In this document: positions 22,107 through 28,240 of the stretch, piece after piece
Numbering within the stretch: position 1 is the stretch's first letter
Layout of the letters: each line of letters starts with the position of its first letter
The notes under the pieces: generated by a model
Database searches by the model: none
Seen by the model: only the letters and a program-made list of their open reading frames with translations
Told to the model about the DNA's origin: nothing
Virus record (IMG/VR): IMGVR_UViG_3300032462_000056
Location: 1 to 28,240 of that record
Length of the DNA stretch: 28,240 bases
Origin: a virus
Strand: one strand, 5' to 3'
Position numbers and translations under genes: made by a program

Positions 22107-22124
22107 GATCAACTTGATCAACTT
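22107..22124. repeat. Two tandem 9-bp repeats before the tail-anchored gene
   Basis: GATCAACTT repeated at 22107-22115 and 22116-22124, followed by GATT, 30-47 bases upstream of the ATG at 22077. Possible binding site. Confidence 0.45.
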
Positions 22125-22204
22125 GATTCTTACTCGTATCTATGATTAAGAATTGTTTTTTTTAATCAATGTAGTTTCAGAAAAAGTTAATATGTTTTAA
22201 ATTA

Positions 22205-22804
22205 TTAAACGCCCCAACGCATTTTAAGACGGTTCCAAAAAGAAGCTTTTTTGCGATCTACTGCATCAGATAATTCTGCATATTCTTGATCTTTGATGTT
22301 TTTGTATTTTTCTTTCGCATTTTTGTATAGACGAAAAATTATTTCTTCCCATTCTGGGAATGGGCCATAAGCATTTAATTCTCCTGCGACTTCTCTGTAG
22401 ACTTCATATCCTTTGTAATGAACTCTCAATATATGTTCATGACGCATGTATTGAATCTCAATATGGATTCCACGACTTAATCCATCAAAAACATATCCTA
22501 AAAAATTTGGATTTTCTTCATGTACAACTCCAGCCCCACTTTCATTGTGACCAATTTGATCACGCCAAGCTACAGGTCCATCTTGTCCGCTAACTGTTTG
22601 TTCATATTCTACATCAACAAAATCATCATATGGATTTTCCAAGTAATTTGTATCAACATATGTTCCGCCTTCTGACATAATCGGACTTCCCAATGCTCGA
22701 ACAATAATGCCAATTTTACCTGATGGTCCCATCAAGTTTTTTTTAGTAGCTTCAATTGTTCTTCTCTCTCTGATAATTTTTTCTTTTTGCGACAAACTAC
22801 TCAT
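22205..22804 (-). CDS. Hypothetical protein (199 aa)
   Basis: Unrecognised. The N-terminal ~30 residues are basic (SQKEKIIRERRTIEATKKN), the centre holds GTYVDTNYLENPYDDFVDVEY and a beta-rich part (IHIEIQYMRHEHILRVHYKG), and the C-terminus is helical and basic (FWNRLKMRW). ATG 22804 is chosen because GAGGT lies seven bases upstream; an in-frame TTG at 22816 lacks one. It is divergent from the metalloprotease gene with 61 bases between start codons. Confidence 0.7.
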   Translation of the reverse strand: MSSLSQKEKIIRERRTIEATKKNLMGPSGKIGIIVRALGSPIMSEGGTYVDTNYLENPYDDFVDVEYEQTVSGQDGPVAWRDQIGHNESGAGVVHEENPNFLGYVFDGLSRGIHIEIQYMRHEHILRVHYKGYEVYREVAGELNAYGPFPEWEEIIFRLYKNAKEKYKNIKDQEYAELSDAVDRKKASFWNRLKMRWGV

Positions 22805-22814
22805 CTCATACCTC

Positions 22815-22849
22815 AAGTGTTAAGAATATATACAGTTGAAGGAACACTT
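22815..22849. promoter_or_regulatory. Inverted repeat in a divergent control region
   Basis: AAGTGTT (22815-22821) and AACACTT (22843-22849) flank an AT-rich ATATATAC core between the 199-residue gene and the metalloprotease gene. A second small hairpin, GAAGG/CCTTC (22838-22842, 22852-22856), leads into the GGGGG ribosome site of the protease. Confidence 0.4.
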
Positions 22850-22865
22850 AACCTTCGGGGGTAAA

Positions 22866-24341
22866 ATGAAATTTATTGACAACGTCAAGAAGTTTTTTGG
22901 TTTTTTAAATTCAGAAGCCAAAGGAGCTATTGTGTTAAGAAGAAGACCGGGTGCTCCTCGTCCTCGTCCTCAACCACAAGAGAAACCTCGTTTAATTGTT
23001 ACAGATAAACCAATTGAGTACATTCTTAATGATCCTGAAACACGAAATCTTATTTCATTTGTTCCAGTGCCAACGGTAGCACCAACTCCTAATTTTTCAG
23101 TTCAAAATTACAAAGGCGGCGGATTTCCTTTAGAAAGTTTCGAAGGACAGGCAGCGGGCGTCGTTGTAACATTATCTCATACAATTGAATTTCTTAACAA
23201 ATATACTGATAAGCCTTGCAGAAAATGGGCAGCAACTTCGATACTTTCTGTGCTTCCAAGAGCAGGAAGTGATTTAAATGCGTATTACGATCGAAGACAC
23301 CTGAAGTTCTTTTCTTTTACACATGAAAGAACGGGAACAATGCACACATGCGAGTCAGCAGATATTGTTTCACACGAACTTGGACATGCTGTTTTGGACT
23401 TCTATCGTCCAGATATGTGGAGTGCAGCATTTCTTGAAGTAGCTGCTTTTCATGAAGCATTTGGAGACTTTGTAGCGATGATGAAAAGTTTGTCTCATGA
23501 CGAAGTATCATCTTATGCTTTATCTCAGACTGGTGGAGATTTTACAAAAGAAAATGTTGTATCAAATCTTGCAGAGCAAATGGGAAAGGTTATTTACAGT
23601 ATTTCTGGACCAAATAGCGGAAAAAATCCAAATTGTTTGCGTTGTGCAATTAACAATTTTAAATATGTCAATCCGGGAACTCTTCCTGAAGATGCCCCAG
23701 ATAATCAATTGGCTGCTGAATGTCATAGTTTTGCCAGAATATTTGTTGGCGCATTTTATGATATATTCGTAATGATTTACAATGATGTAAAATTTACTGG
23801 CGTTTCAGAAATTAAATCTGTTCATCAAGCTCGTGATACAATTTTAAGATACGTTATGAAGGCTATTCAATTTGCTCCTTTGAATGCAAACTTCTTTGAA
23901 TCTATGTCAAGAACAATTTTATGGGCAGATGTTACATTAAATGACTGGAAATATCATGATCGAATTCAAAATATATTTTTTCATAGGAATATGTTGACTC
24001 CTCAAGTAAAAATGCTGTCTGCTCCATCTTGTAATAATGAAGATGGAATCGTAAGTATTCAAAGTTCCAAGTGTATCAAACTTGGAGATCACTTGATAAG
24101 AATTCAATCAGAGGTTGAAAATCCTTTATATGATGTAGAAGTTGAAATTCCACAAAGTCAGGCATATTTGTATGACAATGAAAAGAATTTTGTTGATAGC
24201 ATAATGGTGTCTGAAGATGAATCTCTGAGCGGTGCTCAAGATATGATTTCATATTTATACAAAACAAAATCTGTAAGTGACGATCCAATGACTCCATTTG
24301 AAGTTAAAGAAGGAAAACTTGTAAGAACACATTTTATTTAA
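22866..24341 (+). CDS. Thermolysin-like (M4-type) zinc metalloprotease
   Basis: A 491-residue protein. The zinc site is SHELGHAVLD (H170, E171, H174), followed 23 residues later by FHEAFGD (E197), which is in the position of the third ligand in thermolysin-like gluzincins (usual N-E-A-x-x-D). The N-terminus has a helix, then a Pro/Arg-rich linker (RRRPGAPRPRPQPQEKPR), and no signal peptide. The C-terminal ~120 residues form a separate beta-like domain. ATG 22866 is preferred over TTG 22836 because GGGGG lies just upstream. Role unknown: processing of virion proteins, host lysis or attack on a host protein. The lack of a secretion signal suggests action in the cytoplasm or from within the virion. 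Confidence 0.85.
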   Translation: MKFIDNVKKFFGFLNSEAKGAIVLRRRPGAPRPRPQPQEKPRLIVTDKPIEYILNDPETRNLISFVPVPTVAPTPNFSVQNYKGGGFPLESFEGQAAGVVVTLSHTIEFLNKYTDKPCRKWAATSILSVLPRAGSDLNAYYDRRHLKFFSFTHERTGTMHTCESADIVSHELGHAVLDFYRPDMWSAAFLEVAAFHEAFGDFVAMMKSLSHDEVSSYALSQTGGDFTKENVVSNLAEQMGKVIYSISGPNSGKNPNCLRCAINNFKYVNPGTLPEDAPDNQLAAECHSFARIFVGAFYDIFVMIYNDVKFTGVSEIKSVHQARDTILRYVMKAIQFAPLNANFFESMSRTILWADVTLNDWKYHDRIQNIFFHRNMLTPQVKMLSAPSCNNEDGIVSIQSSKCIKLGDHLIRIQSEVENPLYDVEVEIPQSQAYLYDNEKNFVDSIMVSEDESLSGAQDMISYLYKTKSVSDDPMTPFEVKEGKLVRTHFI

Positions 24342-24350
24342 GGAGGAATT

Positions 24351-24650
24351 ATGTGCTGTAGTAGAAATCTATCGACAGAAGCACCAGAATATAATAAGAG
24401 ATCAAAGCCAGAAAGCAACAATGGATGTTGCAATGGCGGATTAGATAGTTGCGACTATCCATCTAAGGCTCGTAAAGGATCTCCTTTATGGGAGTGGGAA
24501 CAAATTCATGGTCGTTTAATTGGAAAATTTACAGAAGAAACTGGTCCAGATGGAAGGATACGCACAATTTATGTAAAAATAATTTGCCCAGAAGTAAAAA
24601 AAAGAAAAAGCAAAGGCTGCTGTTCTTTAAGTTATCGTGCAATACGTTGA
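24351..24650 (+). CDS. Cys-rich small protein (99 aa)
   Basis: Unrecognised. Three CC pairs (residues 2-3, 26-27 and near 90) plus single Cys residues suggest metal binding or disulfides. The centre has SPLWEWEQIHGRLIGKF and a beta hairpin-like DGRIRTIYVKIICPEV. AAGGAGG lies just upstream, nine bases after the metalloprotease stop, so the two are one transcript. Confidence 0.7.
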   Translation: MCCSRNLSTEAPEYNKRSKPESNNGCCNGGLDSCDYPSKARKGSPLWEWEQIHGRLIGKFTEETGPDGRIRTIYVKIICPEVKKRKSKGCCSLSYRAIR

Positions 24651-24708
24651 TTTTTAGCATAGACACTAATCTTGATTTCTGTAATAATCTTTGAATGTCG
24701 CCTGCAAA

Positions 24709-24746
24709 AATGGTGGTAGCGTTCTATTAATATCACTGCCACCATT
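24709..24746 (+). other. Hairpin before the poly-Asp gene
   Basis: AATGGTGGTAG (24709-24719) pairs with CTGCCACCATT (24736-24746) with one G-T pair and a 16-base loop. No T-run follows. It may be a weak terminator, processing site or leader structure. Confidence 0.4.
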
Positions 24747-24795
24747 ATGCTTTAATGGCATCAAGTTCTTACACCGTTAAGAGGAGGAATGAAAA

Positions 24796-25164
<369 letters not shown>

Positions 25165-25174
25165 TCGCCATGAT

Positions 25175-25207
25175 AAAAATAGTCGGTCTTACAAGCCGAC
25201 TATTTTT
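25175..25207. terminator. Bidirectional intrinsic terminator
   Basis: AAAAATAGTCGG (25175-25186) pairs with CCGACTATTTTT (25196-25207). The plus strand ends in a T-run, closing the poly-Asp gene; on the minus strand it follows the stop of the 69-residue gene, which overlaps the stem edge. Confidence 0.85.
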
Positions 25208-25415
25208 ATTTTCTTTTCATTCTTTTGCGATGTGCCGGATCAAGATACTTATCCGTTGGCGATTTTTCAAATTTTGGAGGATAATTTCCAATCTGAGGCA
25301 GTGCTCCGGCTGATCCTTTATTCGCCAAATACATTCTGGCTAAATCAAAAGGAGCCGAATCTGGACCCCCTCCGGGACCAGCTAAATTTTCTTGAATCCA
25401 TAATTTGAATCTCAT
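25206..25415 (-). CDS. Small protein with capsid-targeting-like leader (69 aa)
   Basis: Starts MRFKLWIQENLAGPGGGPDS: an aromatic/basic leader with I-Q-E, which fits the hydrophobic-x-Glu rule for the prohead protease. The rest is Pro/Gly rich, with GNYPPKFEKSPT and a basic C-terminus YLDPAHRKRMKRK that could bind DNA. There is no ribosome site before the ATG; a TATATA box lies seven bases upstream, consistent with a leaderless message. Small, basic and with a cleavable leader, it looks like an internal head protein; inference. Confidence 0.65.
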   Translation of the reverse strand: MRFKLWIQENLAGPGGGPDSAPFDLARMYLANKGSAGALPQIGNYPPKFEKSPTDKYLDPAHRKRMKRK

Positions 25416-25421
25416 TATACT

Positions 25422-25429
25422 CTATATAG
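25422..25429. promoter_or_regulatory. Palindromic -10 box shared by two divergent genes
   Basis: CTATATAG lies in the 17-base gap between the ATG of the 69-residue gene and the ATG of the 171-residue gene. The TATATA is four bases from one ATG and seven from the other. Neither gene has a Shine-Dalgarno sequence, so both messages may be leaderless. Confidence 0.45.
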
Positions 25430-25432
25430 ACT

Positions 25433-25948
25433 ATGAGCAATTGGAACGGCATTCTTACAATCATAGAAATTGAACATAGAGATTCTAAAGGCAATCTTCT
25501 ATGGAAAAAAAATAACATTAATAACATTCTCCATCAAGAAGGAGAAAGATTTTTGTTGATGGCAGCATTTACAGGCGGACAATCCAATACAATTATCCCA
25601 GAATATTATCACTTGGGACTTGATAACAGAAGTGTTGTTGAAGCCGATAATACTTTAGATAGTTTAATCGGAGAGCCTTCTTCTGGAGGCTATGAAAGAC
25701 AATCTATCAGTTCTTCGGGAATTTTCTCAGTCAACTTAGAAGGCTCACATTATGTTGCCACAAGTCCAATTGTTGCATTCCGAGCTACGGTTGGTGACTG
25801 GGGACCAGTAACCAATTTATTTTTAACAACAACTAATGACGATACAGGAATATTAATTTCAACAGCTATTCTTGGCACTGCTGTATCTTTGTTGTCTGGA
25901 GACAATGTAACAATGAGAATTGGAATGCGTCTTAGAGACTGTTCTTAA
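25433..25948 (+). CDS. Possible virion structural protein (171 aa)
   Basis: Unrecognised. Sequence is beta-rich with few charged helices: WNGILTIIEIEHRDSKGN, then ALFLTTTNDDTG-type Thr/Ser/Gly strands and a final SGDNVTMRIGMRLRD strand, a pattern common in phage tail-fibre, neck or decoration proteins. No membrane segment or catalytic motif. No ribosome site; the upstream ACTCTATATAGACTAT resembles the element before the HNH and serine protease genes. Its end overlaps the convergent 161-residue gene by four bases. Confidence 0.65.
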   Translation: MSNWNGILTIIEIEHRDSKGNLLWKKNNINNILHQEGERFLLMAAFTGGQSNTIIPEYYHLGLDNRSVVEADNTLDSLIGEPSSGGYERQSISSSGIFSVNLEGSHYVATSPIVAFRATVGDWGPVTNLFLTTTNDDTGILISTAILGTAVSLLSGDNVTMRIGMRLRDCS

Positions 25949-26430
25949 ATTAAACTTTTTGTCAATTCTTCAATTTCTACCATGTTGATAAAATGAATGA
26001 CATTAATTGTTTCATTTTCAATTTTGTTGTGCTCTCTAAAACTAAGATGCTTAGAGCCTCCGTCAATTGTATCTAATAAATTATTTGAATTGACAGCTTT
26101 ATCGCATTTTGAATAATGGTTTTTAAGATTGTCTGGATTATTCAAATTTAGATCTCTCCATTCTTCGTCTGTTAGATTTGGTAAATTACCTTGTCTGTTT
26201 GGCAATGTAATCTCATATCCATCTTTAACAATTTGAATCTGTTCATCGGTTTTTGGATTTTTTAAGTAATACTTACAGAATAATTCTTTTGCCGGTTCAG
26301 AAGTGGCTCTTTGATTTGAAACCCATACTGGAACATATAATCCGACCACAACAAGATCTATTCCATCGTGTAGGGCATATCTTTGGTCTCTGGTCAACCA
26401 CACATTGTGATGAATCGCTAGGCTTAACAT
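25945..26430 (-). CDS. Hypothetical protein (161 aa)
   Basis: No family recognised. The N-terminal third is hydrophobic and globular (VWLTRDQRYALHDGIDLVVV), the middle carries NLPNLTDEEWRDLNLNN, the rest is polar. GGAGTG lies five bases before the ATG. Divergent from the serine protease gene (56 bases apart) and convergent with the 171-residue gene. Confidence 0.7.
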   Translation of the reverse strand: MLSLAIHHNVWLTRDQRYALHDGIDLVVVGLYVPVWVSNQRATSEPAKELFCKYYLKNPKTDEQIQIVKDGYEITLPNRQGNLPNLTDEEWRDLNLNNPDNLKNHYSKCDKAVNSNNLLDTIDGGSKHLSFREHNKIENETINVIHFINMVEIEELTKSLI

Positions 26431-26486
26431 CTTAACACTCCATATATACTATCGTCATTTTAGCATGTTTTATGGAGTGAATCAAT

Positions 26487-27395
26487 ATGCTTCAAAGAAT
26501 TATTGTTTGTATATCTGTATTTTTTATCTTTTTTGCAATTGGAATATCTGTAAAAGGTATCCGTAATTATCAAACATCTAATTTAATTGAAAACATGCCT
26601 TTGGTTCATAATGACGATGATCCTTACGCATATTTGGCAAAAGGATATTTCCCTATAGAACAAAGAGGGGATGAATATAAGAAATGGTTAGCCGCTGGGG
26701 TAAAAATAAATGTTTCTGGAGCCTCTGGATCAGGAACAATAATTTATTACAGCGAAGTTGATGGATATGCTTACATTCAGTCTTGTGGTCATTTGTGGGA
26801 CGGAAATATGACGGCTGAAGAAGGTAAATCCCAGATGATGACCTGTAAAATAACAACATGGTATCATAACAGCAATAAATTAACCTCTCCAAAAACCTAT
26901 TCAGCAGATGTTATTTACTATAGCAATAGTGAAGGAAGAGATTGCAGCTTGTTGAGATTCAAGCCCGATTGGATTCCAGAATACTACCCTATTGCACCAG
27001 AAGATTTTGAGTTTCCTGAAAACACAAGATTCCACTCTATTGGATGTGATAGTGGCGGAGAGATTGCTCATTATGATGTAAGATATGTTGGTATGCGTGG
27101 AGATACATGGCCAGATCTGATTACAACAGAAAACAGCCCTCGACCGGGACGTTCCGGTGGAGGGCTGCTAAGTGATAGCTTCTATGTCGGAATTTGTTGG
27201 GGAACATCTGCATTTGATGGCGGTGGAAATGGGTTCTTTACACCGCTCAAAACTATTCGTGTCTACAATAAAATGAATGGTTTTGGCTGGTTGAATGAAG
27301 TTGGATATAGCCTTGCAAGACAAATTCCAATTATAGATCGAAACAATCCACAAAATAAATACCCCAAAGATTACATTCCTTTGCCAAACAATTAG
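26487..27395 (+). CDS. Signal-anchored trypsin-like serine protease
   Basis: A 302-residue protein. Residues 1-25 (RIIVCISVFFIFFAIGIS) form a signal peptide or membrane anchor, so the catalytic part should be outside the cytoplasmic membrane. The S1-type triad is visible: H102 in SCGHLW, D152 in GRDCSLL, S223 in PGRSGGG. The body is beta-rich, of normal size for a chymotrypsin fold, and several Cys residues could form disulfides. GGAGTG precedes the ATG. Upstream ACTCCATATATACTAT matches an element also seen near two other genes. Possible roles: degrading envelope proteins, blocking competing phage, or acting during lysis. The Gly-rich GFDGGGNGFF near the end lines the usual substrate strand. 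Confidence 0.85.
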   Translation: MLQRIIVCISVFFIFFAIGISVKGIRNYQTSNLIENMPLVHNDDDPYAYLAKGYFPIEQRGDEYKKWLAAGVKINVSGASGSGTIIYYSEVDGYAYIQSCGHLWDGNMTAEEGKSQMMTCKITTWYHNSNKLTSPKTYSADVIYYSNSEGRDCSLLRFKPDWIPEYYPIAPEDFEFPENTRFHSIGCDSGGEIAHYDVRYVGMRGDTWPDLITTENSPRPGRSGGGLLSDSFYVGICWGTSAFDGGGNGFFTPLKTIRVYNKMNGFGWLNEVGYSLARQIPIIDRNNPQNKYPKDYIPLPNN

Positions 27396-28240
27396 TTTTC
27401 ATGTAAAAGCTTGTGTTCGGACCAAGGATCATCCGAATGACCAAGATCAACCAGTTCTCCGCTCCAACTTGCCTGTTCGGCAGTCTGTGGAGAATAAAAT
27501 GGACATATCGTGGCATAATCACAATTTTTACAATGCCATCCAACCTTACCCCATACCTTGTCTGGATCTGAATTCTCGATATGGATGAAAGCATTCTTTA
27601 AGTCTTGTTCTACCTGCAACAAAGATTCTTCGCTATATTGGCAGGCAATCAAATTTTCGCCTTCTAAATAGTACAAAGCAGCCTTTATGTTTTCTGCTTT
27701 GATGCCGAATTCCCTTTGAACTACTCGTGAATAACAACGAAGTTGCAGATCTTCCTTGACAGTTTCTTTGTCTACTCGAAACTTACCTTTTTTAGTTGTT
27801 TTATAGTCAATGATGAAAGCTTTGTCATCTTTAATGATCAAACGGTCAACAAATCCAGTAACATGTCTGCCGTTCGGCGGATCAAGATCATATCGAAATT
27901 TCCATTCCACAAAACCCGTTGTTCCAATCCTATCTGTAAGATTCTGAATTGCCTTTAGATGCTTCTGAAACTTTTTGTGATATTCTTCCGGCAAACTTGT
28001 AGGGCAGGTTTTTCCTTCTTCAAATGGATATTTTCCACGAAGAACATCTTTGGCGATTTCTCCAATTGGAATCTCTCCACGATTTTCAACATAAATTTCT
28101 GAAATCTTGTGAACGATAGTTCCATAAACAAAGTAAAATGGTTCTTCTCCCGGACGAGGAAGCTTAAGATGATAACGATACTTGTACTGTTGCGTGCATG
28201 TGTCAAAACACTTCTTTCGACTCACTGAAATGTGATTGAT
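27392..28240 (-). CDS. RecB/Cas4-like PD-(D/E)XK nuclease with Fe-S Cys motif (5' end cut)
   Basis: The frame is open to the window edge (INHISVSRKKCFDTC), so the true start lies outside; the GTG at 28225 is probably internal, since RecB-family proteins usually begin with such an SVS-x-x-x-x-F/C-x-x-C stretch. Nuclease motifs: GTIVHKISE (His of motif I), GFVDRLI (Asp), IIDYKTTKKG (D-x-K) and QLRCYS (Gln-x-x-x-Tyr). C-terminal CKNCDYATICP gives three Cys, and the N-terminal C-x-x-x-C adds others, matching the Fe-S cluster of AddB/Cas4-type nucleases. Such nucleases process DNA ends. It converges on the serine protease gene with a four-base overlap. Confidence 0.85.
   Translation of the reverse strand: MNHISVSRKKCFDTCTQQYKYRYHLKLPRPGEEPFYFVYGTIVHKISEIYVENRGEIPIGEIAKDVLRGKYPFEEGKTCPTSLPEEYHKKFQKHLKAIQNLTDRIGTTGFVEWKFRYDLDPPNGRHVTGFVDRLIIKDDKAFIIDYKTTKKGKFRVDKETVKEDLQLRCYSRVVQREFGIKAENIKAALYYLEGENLIACQYSEESLLQVEQDLKNAFIHIENSDPDKVWGKVGWHCKNCDYATICPFYSPQTAEQASWSGELVDLGHSDDPWSEHKLLHEN

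Overview
The window is a piece of a large, AT-rich tailed-phage genome with T4-type head genes. The T4-like set is unmistakable from the translations: large terminase (gp17 type), portal (gp20 type), prohead protease (gp21 type), scaffold (gp22 type) and major capsid protein (gp23 type), all on the minus strand and in T4 order. Strong Shine-Dalgarno sequences (AGGAGG, GGAGTG) and many ATGA stop/start overlaps point to a bacterial host, which cannot be identified from the sequence.

Layout. (1) 1-1329, plus strand: a small family of genes built from a ~62-residue module ending in PDWF; one is cut by the window edge, one is intact with five modules, and one is broken by a 14-bp tandem duplication. 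(2) 1460-3648, minus strand: two free-standing homing-type endonucleases (Vsr/EDxHD type and HNH type) with overlapping ATGA, behind the capsid terminator and an AT-rich repeat patch. (3) 3879-8722, minus strand: capsid, scaffold, protease and a 580-residue protein in the place of T4 gp67/gp68. (4) 8899-11587: an accessory island with a putative capsid-targeted small protein, FkbM-like methyltransferase, glycosyltransferase and TylF-like methyltransferase, followed by a tRNA-Gly remnant. (5) 11744-14290: portal gene interrupted by an in-frame 232-residue mini-intein. (6) 14394-15690: a two-gene plus-strand insert (one resembles a sulfotransferase N-terminus) and a 2H phosphoesterase. (7) 15759-19137, minus strand: a Pro/Gln-repeat protein, a coiled-coil protein and the large terminase. 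(8) 19344-21263, plus strand: ferritin-like protein, CYTH triphosphate enzyme and two small unknown genes. (9) 21490-25415: tail-anchored membrane protein, unknown protein, an M4-like zinc metalloprotease, a Cys-rich protein, an extreme poly-Asp protein and a 69-residue protein. (10) 25433-28240: a possible virion protein, an unknown gene, a signal-anchored trypsin-like protease and a RecB/Cas4-like nuclease cut by the window edge.

How it fits together. The virion genes form three minus-strand operons (terminase; portal; core/protease/scaffold/capsid). A common sequence around CCTAATAACTA lies upstream of the terminase and portal operons, with a weaker relative upstream of the third, so it may be the late promoter or its activator site; the T4 late box TATAAATA was not found at these sites. 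Between these operons sit plus-strand accessory genes with their own promoters. Several accessory proteins begin with a short aromatic/basic leader followed by hydrophobic-x-Glu, resembling the T4 capsid-targeting sequence that gp21 cleaves, which suggests that some of them are packaged in the head. The tail sheath and tube genes that lie between terminase and portal in T4 are absent here.

Most notable: the portal mini-intein, the decaying PDWF-repeat family, the shared late-operon element, the candidate packaged proteins including a 2H phosphoesterase of the fold used by anti-CBASS Acb1, a perfect palindrome that could hide a ribosome-binding site, two unrelated proteases, and a 22-residue run of aspartate.
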